A program made the translations under genes and the position numbers. A stretch of 64,000 nucleotides of DNA. Origin: Bacteroides coprosuis DSM 18011. Its GTDB lineage: Bacteria; Bacteroidota; Bacteroidia; Bacteroidales; Bacteroidaceae. Under the pieces are notes generated by a model, which saw only the letters and a list, made by a program, of their open reading frames with translations, was not told the DNA's origin and searched no databases. Below, in pieces: positions 35,224 to 44,543 of the stretch. The stretch is taken from assembly GCA_000212915.1 (NCBI GenBank), contig CM001167.1:2534780-2598779 (forward strand). The letters are read 5' to 3'. Position 1 is the first letter of the stretch. Each line of letters starts with the position of its first letter.

Positions 35224-36532
35224 AGATATAATAAAAACAGAAAAGAAGGAGCAAAAAGCAAAAAAAGAGCTCACGCCACAAGAGTTACAGAAAAGGAAGA
35301 AGCTTATAATCTTTCCGATTATGATACTTGCTTTTATCGGTAGCCTATGGTTGATATTTGCTCCATCAAGCAAGAAAGAAGAAGGGTCAGATAACATCAG
35401 CACCTTTAATTCCGAGTTGCCACTTCCGGGTAAAGATGAAATTCTAAGTGATAAAAAGAAAGCATACGAACAGGAAGACCTGAGAATTAAACAACAAGAG
35501 CGCATGCGAACACTTCAGGATTTTGGTTTTGATAGTGAGTTGGAAAACAGTTCTTCTCAAGAAGATGAAAACAGCAACTCTTATTACAATCAAGACAATC
35601 AACCAAATCGACCAGTAGCTAGCAACTCACCTATATACACTTCCGCAAACAGGTATCAACAGATTAATCGGCAGTTAGAAAACTTTTATGAAGAACCTGC
35701 CGAGGATCTGGAGAAAGAGGAGCTGTTTGAAAGAGTTACAGAACTTGAAATGCGATTAAGAGAGAGTGAAAACTTACAATCTTCAACCGAAGAACAATTG
35801 ACATTACTTGAAAAATCGTATGAACTTGCAGCAAAATATATCAACAACAATCAGGGACAAACAGCAACAGTTGAAAATATTCCAATACAAGATTTATCAA
35901 CTGGTAAACAGGGTAAAGCAAAAGCTGTTCCGGTTAAAGCAGTTGGGGAAAGTGTAGTTTCAGGTCTTCAGCAATCAATCAGTGATGAAGCGTTTATTGA
36001 AGCATATAGTAAGCCAAGGAATAGCACCTTTCATACCGCAATAACAGCATCTCAATCATCAGTAAAGAATACTATTCTTGCATGCATTCATGAAGATCAG
36101 TCTGTAATGGATGGGCAGAATGTAAAATTAAGATTGTTAGAACCGCTTCAAGCAGGAACAATCATTATTCCTAAGAATACCCTGCTTACAGGAATGGCAA
36201 GAATTCAGCGTGAGCGATTGGATATTGATATTGTATCCATTGAATACAACGGTTCAATTATTTCAGTAGAGTTAAATGTCTATGATTCAGATGGACAAAA
36301 AGGATTAGCAACACCCTCCACTTTAGAGATGCAATCACTCACAGAAGGGGCTGCAAATATGGGTGCCGGATTAGGTTCATCTTTTACAATTAACCAGAAT
36401 GCAGGTTCAGCCATTTTATCCGATTTAACAAGAGGAGTTTTGCAAGGTGGTTCACAATACCTATCGAAAAAACTGAGAACAGCAAAAGTAAGCCTCAGGG
36501 CAAATTATCAGGTTATGCTACTTTCAAAATAA
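35189..36532 (+). CDS. traM: TraM, VirB10-like conjugation protein
   Basis: 447 aa as drawn; the better start is probably the ATG at 35210 (MEQNEDIIKTEKKE), which overlaps traL. An N-terminal membrane anchor (LIIFPIMILAFIGSLWLIF) is followed by a Gln/Asn/Glu-rich low-complexity linker with coiled coil, then a C-terminal beta domain (AGTIIIPKNTLLTGMARIQRERL) as in VirB10 proteins. It should span the periplasm and link inner- and outer-membrane parts of the channel. Confidence 0.9.
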   Translation: MSKTVTTMEQNEDIIKTEKKEQKAKKELTPQELQKRKKLIIFPIMILAFIGSLWLIFAPSSKKEEGSDNISTFNSELPLPGKDEILSDKKKAYEQEDLRIKQQERMRTLQDFGFDSELENSSSQEDENSNSYYNQDNQPNRPVASNSPIYTSANRYQQINRQLENFYEEPAEDLEKEELFERVTELEMRLRESENLQSSTEEQLTLLEKSYELAAKYINNNQGQTATVENIPIQDLSTGKQGKAKAVPVKAVGESVVSGLQQSISDEAFIEAYSKPRNSTFHTAITASQSSVKNTILACIHEDQSVMDGQNVKLRLLEPLQAGTIIIPKNTLLTGMARIQRERLDIDIVSIEYNGSIISVELNVYDSDGQKGLATPSTLEMQSLTEGAANMGAGLGSSFTINQNAGSAILSDLTRGVLQGGSQYLSKKLRTAKVSLRANYQVMLLSK

Positions 36533-36552
36533 AAAACAACTTAAAACAATTA

Positions 36553-37476
36553 ATGATGAAACATTTTGCACTTTTAATCCTACTCACTCTGAGCATTGTT
36601 CCCCTACAAGCACAAAGTGATCCCAGCTTTAAGGGAGAAATAAGAAAAATACCCAGAGAGCAATTGATTACACCTTACGCTATAGAGGTTACGTTTGACA
36701 AAACCGTACATGTTCTATTTCCCTCCAAAGTTATCTATATAGATTTAGGTTCCAACCATATTATTGCAGGCAAAGCAAATGGAGCAGAGAATGTTATCAG
36801 AATAAAAGCTGCAACCGAAGATTTTATTGGAGAGACAAATTTTTCTGTCATTTGTGATGATGGAAACTTTTATTCGTTTAATGCCCGATATGCCAATGAG
36901 CCCAGTATGTTGAATATATATATGAGCAGTTTAACTAAAAATCATCACCAGATCGCTTCCAACAACAATCTTGCTCACACTTCATCAACCGTTTATCTCA
37001 CAGAATTAGGCAAAGAATCTCCAGGGGTTGTAAATATGATTATGGAAACCATCTATAATGAGAATAAAAGACTTTTACGTCATTTAGGAAGCAAACAGCA
37101 AAAGATACAATTTACAGTTCAGGGAATGTATGTCCATCATGGAATGTTCTATTTTCATACAATGATTCAAAACAAGTCACAGGTTCCATTTGACATTGAC
37201 TATATAAAATTTAAAGTAGTTGACACGCAATCAACAAAACGCAGTCCTGTGCAGGAGATAGCATTGAATCCTGTAAGAACATATCATGATATGGTGCAAA
37301 TTAAGGGAAAATCAAAAGCAAGAACTGTTTATGCACTTCCAAAATTTACTCTTCCGAAAAATCAAATAGTAGTTGTAGAACTGATAGAAAAAGATGGAGG
37401 TCGTCATCAAACCATTCAGATTGAACATACAGATATTACAAGTGCAAAAACTATTGATACATTTAAAATCAACTGA
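36553..37476 (+). CDS. traN: TraN, VirB9-like conjugation protein
   Basis: 307 aa with a signal peptide ending PLQAQ. Two beta domains as in VirB9/TraN: TPYAIEVTFDKTVHVLFPSK near the N-terminus and a C-terminal domain with KIQFTVQGMYVHHGMFYFH. DUF4138-type. Predicted periplasmic/outer-membrane core component working with TraM. Confidence 0.9.
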   Translation: MMKHFALLILLTLSIVPLQAQSDPSFKGEIRKIPREQLITPYAIEVTFDKTVHVLFPSKVIYIDLGSNHIIAGKANGAENVIRIKAATEDFIGETNFSVICDDGNFYSFNARYANEPSMLNIYMSSLTKNHHQIASNNNLAHTSSTVYLTELGKESPGVVNMIMETIYNENKRLLRHLGSKQQKIQFTVQGMYVHHGMFYFHTMIQNKSQVPFDIDYIKFKVVDTQSTKRSPVQEIALNPVRTYHDMVQIKGKSKARTVYALPKFTLPKNQIVVVELIEKDGGRHQTIQIEHTDITSAKTIDTFKIN

Positions 37477-37479
37477 GAT

Positions 37480-38071
37480 GAAAAAACATTCATTTGTAAT
37501 AATAACATTTACCCTATTTATAGTGAGCACTATCTTCACTAATGAGGCACAAGCTCAACGTTATCTGTCAGGTCAGAAAGGAATACAATTCACAGGTGGT
37601 TTAATAGGTACGTCCAAGGAATCCTTTTATAAAGAACCAGCGTATTACGTTGGTGTTTCACTTGCTACTTATACAAAAAAAGGAAATCGGTGGGTTGTAG
37701 GAGTGGAATATCTCAATAAAGAGTATCCATATAAAGAACGTGTTATACCTGTTTCAAAGTTTATAGGAGATGGCGGATATTACTTTAAGCTATTGTCCGA
37801 CAACCGCAAAACATTCTTTCTATCCTTTGGATTATCAGCAAGCACAGGATATGAAACGAGTAATTGGGGTGAAAAGCTACTTTATGACGGAGCTACGCTC
37901 CGAAATAAAGATGGTTTTATTTATGGAGGCTCGGCAACAATAGAATTAGAAACTTACCTTTCAGATAGGTTGGTTTTATTAATCAATGCCCGAGAACGCT
38001 TGTTGTTTGGTTCTTCCATTGAGAAGTTTCAAACACAATACGGTATTGGTATTAAGTACATTATAAATTAA
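37480..38071 (+). CDS. traO: TraO conjugation outer-membrane-like protein
   Basis: An ORF is open from 37394, giving 225 aa, but the likely start is the ATG at 37478 (MKKHSFVIITFTLFIVST), which begins a signal peptide ending NEAQA and leaves about 197 aa; the upstream part overlaps traN. The mature region starts RYLSGQKGIQFTGGLIG and is beta-rich with alternating aromatic strands, a porin-like 8-strand pattern. This matches TraO of Bacteroides conjugative transposons. traP (a primase-like gene in CTnDOT) is absent after it. Confidence 0.85.
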
Positions 38072-38077
38072 AAAGAC

Positions 38078-38509
38078 ATGAAAAAAATAATTCATAAAGT
38101 GATAATTGGAGTCTATTTCATGGGCATGATACTGCTGTTAATTGCCTGTAATACCCAATTAGATATTCAACAGCAATACCCATTCACACTTTCTGCAATG
38201 CCAGTACAGAAAAGTATTGTTATAGATGAAACAGCTGAAATAAGAATGAAGATTATTCGTGATGGACATTTTGAAGAAACTGAATACTATATCAGGTATT
38301 ATCAACCCGATGGTACGGGTGATTTAAAATTAGAAGATGGAACAGTTTTGCTTCCTAATGATCTGTATAAGTTAACAGAAGGTGTATTCAGGCTCTATTA
38401 CACCTCCAAGTCCACTGACCAACAAAAAATCGATATTTATGTGGAAGATAATTTTGGTCAGACTGAGCAAATAAGCTTCAACTTCAATAACAAAAAGGAG
38501 GAGAAATAA
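38078..38509 (+). CDS. traQ: TraQ (DUF3872) conjugation protein
   Basis: 143 aa with a lipoprotein-type signal (MILLLIACNTQ, Cys at ~24). A single Ig-like beta domain: QQQYPFTLSAMPVQKSI, then YYIRYYQPDGTGDLKLEDG and LYYTSKSTDQQKIDIYVEDN. This is the DUF3872/TraQ signature. Last gene of the tra operon, followed by its terminator. Confidence 0.9.
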   Translation: MKKIIHKVIIGVYFMGMILLLIACNTQLDIQQQYPFTLSAMPVQKSIVIDETAEIRMKIIRDGHFEETEYYIRYYQPDGTGDLKLEDGTVLLPNDLYKLTEGVFRLYYTSKSTDQQKIDIYVEDNFGQTEQISFNFNNKKEEK

Positions 38510-38537
38510 GTATAAGCATATAGGTAACTCACAAGAC

Positions 38538-38590
38538 AAACCCCAAGAACAGTTGATTCGTGAGAATCAACTGTTCTTGGGGTTTTTTAT
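38538..38590 (+). terminator. Terminator of the tra operon
   Basis: A perfect 22-bp stem (AAACCCCAAGAACAGTTGAT plus TC on the 5' arm) with a GTGA tetraloop, followed by a T run. One of the strongest terminators in the window. The rest of 38591-38799 is AT-rich with nothing I can name. Confidence 0.9.
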
Positions 38591-38799
38591 AAGATGAATA
38601 ATATCAACTTCCTTTTAAACCGTTTTTCACGGTTTAGAGTGTAATTCCTTAAACAAACACGTTTTTTTTGCAATTCACCTCTTTAATTTAATGCTAAAAC
38701 TCAATATAGCTGTTCATTAACAACACTCTTCATAAATTCATGTTAATAGGTTATTAAAGATGTTCTGTAGAAATGGTTTAATTTTAAATATATAGCATT

Positions 38800-39396
38800 A
38801 TGATTAATCTAATTGACACAAAACTATTTAAATTGATGCATGATAGCACTGCATCAAAAAAGGAATTGCAGAAGGAATTTCAATATTTCTTTGATGATTT
38901 GACAAGTTGCTATTCATCTAGAAATGAACTTTGTAAAGCATGGAAAGAGTGTCAGAGAGCATTCGTCATGCTAAATTTACTGGAATCTACAATCAAAGCT
39001 TCAACACCCTGTAAAAGATGGAAAGAACACAGATTTCATTTCATTACACCTTTAAGACAATTTTTGAAATTTGAAATGAAGGTAATCAAGTATTTGTTTG
39101 AAAATGATGAATACATTGTTTCAAAACAAATTCAAGGAAAGTATCAATGGACAGGAAAAAAAACTGACCTGATAGAATTGGCGTATGCATTGCATGAAAA
39201 TCAGACTATTAATCATGGGAATATTCCGATAGAAAAGTTTATAGAAGACTTTGGTGCATTTTTTGGTGTTAACATTACTAACAGCTCTCGAATGTTCTTC
39301 AATATCAAGCAACGAAAAACAGAAAGTAGAACAACATTCTTGGACACTTTAGCAAAAATGCTCAACAAAAGAATGATCAAAGATGATGAGAAGTAA
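38800..39396 (+). CDS. rteC: RteC-domain regulator
   Basis: 198 aa, all-helical and basic. RteC-type sequence is seen in LCKAWKECQRAFVMLNLLES and in the winged-helix-like C-terminus (YALHENQTINHGNIPIEKFI, NSSRMFFNIKQRKTESRTTF). In CTnDOT, RteC activates the excision operon downstream of RteAB. Here no RteAB two-component pair is visible, so its input signal is unknown. Monocistronic; upstream of an HTH gene. Confidence 0.85.
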   Translation: MINLIDTKLFKLMHDSTASKKELQKEFQYFFDDLTSCYSSRNELCKAWKECQRAFVMLNLLESTIKASTPCKRWKEHRFHFITPLRQFLKFEMKVIKYLFENDEYIVSKQIQGKYQWTGKKTDLIELAYALHENQTINHGNIPIEKFIEDFGAFFGVNITNSSRMFFNIKQRKTESRTTFLDTLAKMLNKRMIKDDEK

Positions 39397-39431
39397 AAGA
39401 TGCTCATAAATCTTTATCAAGTTGATATAAA

Positions 39432-39453
39432 CTTGTCAAGTCAATTTGACAAG
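39432..39453. promoter_or_regulatory. Inverted-repeat operator before the HTH/primase operon
   Basis: CTTGTCAA (39432-39439) and TTGACAAG (39446-39453) form a perfect 8-bp inverted repeat with a 6-bp spacer. A -7-like AATCTTTGCC lies directly downstream (~39460-39469), 26 bp before the HTH start, so a bound protein, perhaps the HTH product itself, would control this promoter. Confidence 0.55.
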
Positions 39454-39494
39454 AAGGATAATCTTTGCCCCAGAAATATTAAAAAAACAACAGT

Positions 39495-39845
39495 ATGGAA
39501 GTAATAACTATTGAGTCAAAAGCATTCAAAGAGTTGCAGACAAAGATTAATACTATCGCCAACTATATTACAGCGCAACAAGAAGTAGCATCATTGGACG
39601 ATGATGAAATATGGGTTGACAGCTATGAAGTTTGCACCTTTTTAAAAATCAGCGAGCGAACATTGCAACGTTTGCGTTCAAATGGAGAAATAAGCTACTC
39701 CAAAATAAGGGGACGTAATTATTACAAGATTGGTGAAATCAGGCGACTCATTGAGAGTCGAATCATTAAAAGCAATCATGAATTCATGCAGGATTTAATC
39801 ACTAATCACAAGCTCCATGTTAAGGAAAGAAGAAATACTAAGTAG
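39495..39845 (+). CDS. Helix-turn-helix (excisionase-like) protein
   Basis: 116 aa. N-terminal helix, then the excisionase/MerR-like winged helix WVDSYEVCTFLKISERTLQR, LRSNGEISYSKIRGRNYYK and a C-terminal helix. A standard factor of Bacteroidales conjugative elements, similar to Xis2c/d-type proteins. The downstream primase gene overlaps its last 29 bp. A paralogue occurs at 41881. Confidence 0.8.
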   Translation: MEVITIESKAFKELQTKINTIANYITAQQEVASLDDDEIWVDSYEVCTFLKISERTLQRLRSNGEISYSKIRGRNYYKIGEIRRLIESRIIKSNHEFMQDLITNHKLHVKERRNTK

Positions 39846-41868
39846 AACATCCAATGGTCTGAATGTCTTTAAACACTACATTAAGACACCCTGGCGTGTT
39901 GGTAGAAACTTTCTCAATCCATTGTATGAAGACAAAAAAGCATCTTGCAACATCTATTTTGATCGTAATTCGGGAACTTATAGAATGAAGGATTTTGGGA
40001 ATGACGATTTTAGTGGTGATTGTTTCTTCTTTGTAGCCAAGCTCCATGCGTTAGACTGTAGAAATAGATATGATTTTATTGAAACATTAAAAATTATTGA
40101 TAGAGATATGTCCTTAGGACTGTCTAATAACAATGGAATTGCAGGATATAATGAGAAACCCATGACAACAACGACAAAAGCAAGCACTTTGTATGAAACA
40201 GCTGAAAAGAAAATACGTCCCTATTCATTTCAAAGTAAAGAGTTCACAGCTGAAGAGTTGGCATTTTGGCAAAATTTTGGGGTAAGAGTGGATATACTAT
40301 CCCTTTTTAATGTCTGTTCAGTTCGTGATTTTACAAGTGAAAATGGAGATGGTAAATCCTATACACTTTATTCAACTCAAATTGAGCCCATATTTGGATA
40401 TAAAAGTAAAAGATACATCAAGCTTTATCGTCCATTTTCTAAAATCCGATTTTTATATGGTGGGAGTATTGTTGACAATTACTGTTTTGGATTAGAGCAA
40501 TTACCGTCTAAAGGAGATAAAGTTTTTATAACGGGTGGAGAAAAAGACGTGCTTTCTTTATCAGCCAGAGGATTGCATGCAATATGTTTTAACAGTGAAA
40601 CTGCAACCATCCCCAAAAGCATTATTCGCAAGTTATCATTTCGGTTTAAGCATATCATTCTTTTATATGATATGGATAAAACAGGATTATCAAGTTCTGC
40701 TAAACATGAAAAAGATTTGAAAGACCTTGGCGTAAAGAGATTGTTACTTCCTCTTTCAGGAACTAAAAATGAAAAGGATATATCTGATTATTTTAGTATG
40801 GGTAATACGTATGAATCATTTATGAAGCTGTTTCTGGAGTTTTTAGACACTTTATATTCCGATACTATGACACTATTGAAATCATGTGAAATAGACTTTA
40901 ACAACCCACCGGAAAGCTCTCAGGAGATTATTTCTGCAGGAGATGTTCCGTTGGGAACACAGGGAAATATTCTTTGCATCACCGGAGGAGAAGGAACTGG
41001 TAAAAGTAATTTTATTGCAGCATTAATTGCAGGTTCCATTAGAAAAGAAAAAGCAGAAATTGATACACTTGGAATGACTGTGTCCACCAACAATCAAAAC
41101 AAAGCAGTGCTTTTGTATGATACAGAACAGTCAGAAGTTCAACTCTTTAAAAATGTATCCAATTTATTAAAACGAGCAAAACTAAACTACAAGCCAGAAG
41201 TTTTGAAAGCTTTTAGTTTAACAGGAATGTCACGCAATGAAAGACTACTTGCCATTGTACAAAGCATGGATAGATTTCACTATCAGTATAGCGGAATCCA
41301 ACTGGTAATGATTGACGGCATAGCCGATTTAGTCCATTCAGCCAATGATGAAGCAGAGAGTATTCGAATTATCGATGAACTCTACCGATTAGCCGGCATT
41401 TACAAAACATGTATCGTATGTGTATTACATTACATTCCCAATGGTTTAAAACTTCGTGGGCATTTGGGTTCAGAGTTACAGCGTAAAGCAGCAGCAATCC
41501 TCTCTATTGAGTTGGACAATGATCCATCTATCTCAGTTGTGAAAGCCCTGAAAGTTAGAGAAGGCAGTCCGCTTGATGTTCCTCTAATGCAATTCTCCTG
41601 GGATAAAGAAGCAGGAATGCACCTCTATTTAGGTGAGAAGCCTCGTCAGGAAAAAGAAAAGCGAAAAGAAAAAGAACTTGAAATTGTAGCTAAAAGTATT
41701 TTCAGCACTCAATCCCATTTAACCTATATGGATATTAGCGAAAAGATACAGGAAATAATGGATGTAAAAGAGCGCACCTCTAAAAGCTATATCCGTTATA
41801 TGCGTGAAAAAGAGATAATAGTAAAAGACCCTTCCAATGATACTTATTTTATCAAAGGAAAAATTTAA
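39817..41868 (+). CDS. Toprim primase / RecA-like helicase fusion
   Basis: 683 aa. An N-terminal primase zinc-ribbon-like region (YFDRNSGTYRMKDFGND; the CHC2 cysteines are not apparent) leads to a Toprim domain (VFITGGEKDVLSL ~235; HIILLYDMDKTG ~285) and a C-terminal RecA/DnaB-like ATPase with Walker A GGEGTGKSNF (~391) and Walker B QLVMIDGIADLV. Such proteins prime and unwind DNA during element replication or transfer. It is followed 12 bp later by the second HTH gene. Confidence 0.85.
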   Translation: MLRKEEILSRTSNGLNVFKHYIKTPWRVGRNFLNPLYEDKKASCNIYFDRNSGTYRMKDFGNDDFSGDCFFFVAKLHALDCRNRYDFIETLKIIDRDMSLGLSNNNGIAGYNEKPMTTTTKASTLYETAEKKIRPYSFQSKEFTAEELAFWQNFGVRVDILSLFNVCSVRDFTSENGDGKSYTLYSTQIEPIFGYKSKRYIKLYRPFSKIRFLYGGSIVDNYCFGLEQLPSKGDKVFITGGEKDVLSLSARGLHAICFNSETATIPKSIIRKLSFRFKHIILLYDMDKTGLSSSAKHEKDLKDLGVKRLLLPLSGTKNEKDISDYFSMGNTYESFMKLFLEFLDTLYSDTMTLLKSCEIDFNNPPESSQEIISAGDVPLGTQGNILCITGGEGTGKSNFIAALIAGSIRKEKAEIDTLGMTVSTNNQNKAVLLYDTEQSEVQLFKNVSNLLKRAKLNYKPEVLKAFSLTGMSRNERLLAIVQSMDRFHYQYSGIQLVMIDGIADLVHSANDEAESIRIIDELYRLAGIYKTCIVCVLHYIPNGLKLRGHLGSELQRKAAAILSIELDNDPSISVVKALKVREGSPLDVPLMQFSWDKEAGMHLYLGEKPRQEKEKRKEKELEIVAKSIFSTQSHLTYMDISEKIQEIMDVKERTSKSYIRYMREKEIIVKDPSNDTYFIKGKI

Positions 41869-41880
41869 TAATCAGATAGT

Positions 41881-42159
41881 ATGAATATTGATCGAGAAAC
41901 TTTTATAGCTTGGATGGAACGAATTATTGAACGCATTGAAATTGCCGATAAAAAGATTGAGCGGTTATCCACTCAGCGGAACTGTCTAGATGGTGATGAA
42001 TTATTGGACAATCAAGATTTGATGTTCCTCTTAAAAGTAAGCCCCCGAACTCTTCAGCGTTATCGTTCGAAAGGTATACTACCCTATTTAAAATTAGATG
42101 ATGGACGTTGTTACTACAAAGCAAGTGATGTGCATAAGATGATAAGAGAGAAGTTATAA
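41881..42159 (+). CDS. Helix-turn-helix (excisionase-like) protein, paralogue
   Basis: 92 aa with the same fold as the 39495 protein: NQDLMFLLKVSPRTLQRYRS, then KGILPYLKLDDGRCYYKASDV and a final helix. Probably in one operon with the primase. Paired small HTH proteins are normal in excision modules of these elements. Ends 39 bp before the convergent ardC-like stop. Confidence 0.8.
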   Translation: MNIDRETFIAWMERIIERIEIADKKIERLSTQRNCLDGDELLDNQDLMFLLKVSPRTLQRYRSKGILPYLKLDDGRCYYKASDVHKMIREKL

Positions 42160-42197
42160 GAAAACAAGCTAATGAACTAGTTAAAATGAAAAAGTGG

Positions 42198-43187
42198 CTA
42201 TTGAGCCACTTTTTCCAAAATTTCCATCCTTGAGTTTATTTTCTCACTCATATAATTACTTGCACAAACCACATCATCCAGCAAACTAAAAATAAAGTCA
42301 GGAGATTGTTTTAAAATCTTTATCCAGCCATTTAAATAAGTAACACTCTCTATGCTCGGTTGCGCAAATACGCCTAGCTGTGAGCCCATAAAAGCTGCTG
42401 TTAGTTCTGCTATTACCTCTTCACGCGCATACTCATTATCACCAAAAACTTTACCCATTGCTCTGTTTAATCGTTCTTCTTTGCCCGTACAATGGGTCAT
42501 TTCGTGTAGAAGTACGCTATAGAAGTTATGTTGATTAGGAAATTGATTTTTAACAGGACAAACAATCAAATCATTACTTGGAGAATAATACGCCCGGTTT
42601 TGTTTCTTTAAAATTATATCGCATACCCATGAATTATCTTCAATCATTCTATCCAACTCGGGACAATTAAATATTGTATCAACTATAAACTCATTCTCTG
42701 TAGCATTAAACTTATCCACCAATCTATTAAATTCATCTTCATAAATTGATGCAAAATTTGTTTGGTCAAGATTAAATACGTTATAATTTTTCAGATAAGA
42801 TATCAAACGCCAATTCTTTTTCTCTTCTTCAGTTAGTAAATTATAATCGTCAATATTTATTCTTTTGTTGTTTTCTCGATGGTATACAAGAAAGTTTTTA
42901 TAATATATCGGAAATGACTTTTCATTTTTGATAATCTTAATTTCAAGCTCTCTACATTGATTAAATGTCAAAAATAGGGGAGTTCTATACCCTTCCCATG
43001 AACATGCAAGCAATAAGAGAAAAGCATTCCCACTTGTATATTTACGCCCTGTGTAATTTTGTGGATAAAAATTTATCTTACCACTTACGTCAAACCATGG
43101 TTTCTCCCATTTCTCGGATTTCATTTCTTCCATTTTTCTTATCAGAATCTCGGCAAATCTTTCTGCTAATTGATTATTTGTTTTCAT
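42198..43187 (-). CDS. ArdC-like antirestriction protein (zincin-like)
   Basis: 329 aa. N-terminal ssDNA-binding ArdC-type region (LAERFAEILIRKMEEMKSEK, then RKYTSGNAFLLLL) and a C-terminal metallopeptidase with HEMTHCTGKEERLNR (His229, Glu230, His233) and a downstream EEVIAELTAAFMGSQLG. ArdC proteins protect incoming single-stranded DNA from host restriction and are common on conjugative elements. Opposite to the tra direction. Confidence 0.85.
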   Translation of the reverse strand: MKTNNQLAERFAEILIRKMEEMKSEKWEKPWFDVSGKINFYPQNYTGRKYTSGNAFLLLLACSWEGYRTPLFLTFNQCRELEIKIIKNEKSFPIYYKNFLVYHRENNKRINIDDYNLLTEEEKKNWRLISYLKNYNVFNLDQTNFASIYEDEFNRLVDKFNATENEFIVDTIFNCPELDRMIEDNSWVCDIILKKQNRAYYSPSNDLIVCPVKNQFPNQHNFYSVLLHEMTHCTGKEERLNRAMGKVFGDNEYAREEVIAELTAAFMGSQLGVFAQPSIESVTYLNGWIKILKQSPDFIFSLLDDVVCASNYMSEKINSRMEILEKVAQ

Positions 43188-43444
43188 AATGTTTAATTTT
43201 GAGTGTTGTTGAATATTTTATAATGCGGTACATATCTAAAGGGGGAGTTTTTGTTTTCTATTCTTTTTATGTTTTCCGCTAAATTGACTTTTTTTTAATG
43301 CGTTCATCACAGAGCCGTCGGGGTATGTTTTTTTGTTTAAGGCTATAAAAAGTTGCTGTTTAGCGGAATGCAAGGTTTTTATGAAAAATACGCTCGCCTA
43401 AAGGGAAAGAGGAAGATTTTTATTAAAACTAAAAGGGCTCGACC

Positions 43445-43474
43445 TTGCAAAAGTAAAACTGCGATATAACTTTG
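43445..43474 (+). promoter_or_regulatory. Consensus promoter with no clear downstream gene
   Basis: TTG (43445-43447), 19 bp, TAACTTTG (43467-43474). Transcripts would run into a ~390-nt leader with a GATACGTATC palindrome, a CCCC-AACAT-GGGG hairpin and short ORFs, ending at the terminator-like hairpin at 43833-43872. A minus-strand TACTTTTG (43448-43455) overlaps it and may serve the ardC-like gene. The rest of 43188-43700 is non-coding. Confidence 0.6.
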
Positions 43475-43720
43475 CCGAGAAACAAAAAACACCCCGTAAG
43501 GATTTATAGATACGTATCGAGGAAATTTAGGTACTGGAAAACATAATAAGGATAGTACTAATCAATGTACCTATCTCCCCAACATGGGGGGCTTAAAACT
43601 CGGAACACGAACTTAACTATCCATTGAAAAGCAGATACAGAAAACGAAAATCAGAAATGGAGCGAAAATCCATTCATATCCCAATATTCTGTAATGAAAA
43701 GGATTTTTCAGCGAAATGGA

Positions 43721-44096
43721 TGAGCTTGGTTTTCCTGCGGTTTTCACAACAAAGACTTATGAGAGCAGCCTGCGAAGCGAATAGGTCTTGTGAAATTCAA
43801 TGGATAGTTAGGTGTAAAGTTCCGACAATAAAAAAGTGATGTTGTCTTGTTAAAAACAAGGCTCATCACTTTCTAAATTCATCAGCATTACAACTTCTAA
43901 AGTAAGCCTAAAACATTATTTCTTCAGATAAATAAAAAGGCTACATCAAAAAACTATGTTGCTATGGAGAGCAGGGTTCTATCCTGTTTACGGATAGTGT
44001 GCCGAAACGGAATAGAAACATTGTTTTGTAGCCGTTATTCAACAACCTCTTTTCAAGAAAAGAAATGAATTGGAATGGGGTTGTTGGATTAATAAC
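43721..44096 (+). repeat. Structured repeat, copy A
   Basis: About 375 bp, similar throughout to copy B (46725-47096; most of it offset by exactly 3,000 bp). In order: a short peptide-like frame (GFPAVFTTKTYESSLRSE then stop), a terminator-type hairpin (AAAGTGATG/CATCACTTT, 43833-43872), and a structured block with an outer stem GGCTACA/TGTAGCC (43939-43945 with 44027-44033), an inner stem TGTTGCTAT/ATAGAAACA (one mismatch), a CTATCC/GGATAG hairpin and a final CAACAACC/GGTTGTTG hairpin. A partial extra copy (D) of the unit's beginning is at 44146-44230. Confidence 0.8.
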
Positions 44097-44203
44097 GGTA
44101 TAAATAAATTGCATGATTATCTTTCTGAATGTACTACATTAATTCTGAAGTAAACCTAAAACATTATTTCTACAGATAAACTAAAACGCTTCATCAAAAA
44201 ACG

Positions 44204-44413
44204 ATGTTATGCAGAGCAAGATTCTATCATGATGAGACAGACAATCCTCAAGAGATACTTAATAAGGTTCGAGTAATTCGTGAGCTACTTAGGGATATAA
44301 TAATTTCAGAGAAAGCAAGAACAGCTTTTAAATACAGACTCTTTAATGGAGAAAAATTGTCTAGTTGGCCAAGATCTGAAGAAGATAAAATTTTCATGAG
44401 AAGTATAATATAG
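44204..44413 (+). CDS. Short ORF at the end of a partial repeat copy, probably a gene fragment
   Basis: 69 aa; the first residues come from partial repeat copy D. The part FYHDETDNPQEILNKVRVIR onward looks like real charged helical protein (ELLRDIIISEKARTAFKYRL) with no family I know. Likely the 3' remnant of a lost cargo gene truncated by the repeat. Confidence 0.35.
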   Translation: MLCRARFYHDETDNPQEILNKVRVIRELLRDIIISEKARTAFKYRLFNGEKLSSWPRSEEDKIFMRSII

Positions 44414-44543
44414 TTGTAAAACTCATACCGCAGAAATTGAATGATAAAACATTGTTTTAGAGTTTAAAAAATGAAATCCACTCTAATCTTTTATAAGATT
44501 TCTCTATTAATTTTAGAAGACTTCAAATATAAAATTTATCTTT

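Noticed and set aside
43624-43839. 71-codon ORF crossing into repeat copy A
   Set aside because: Its frame differs from the one conserved between copies A and B, so it is not the constrained reading frame.
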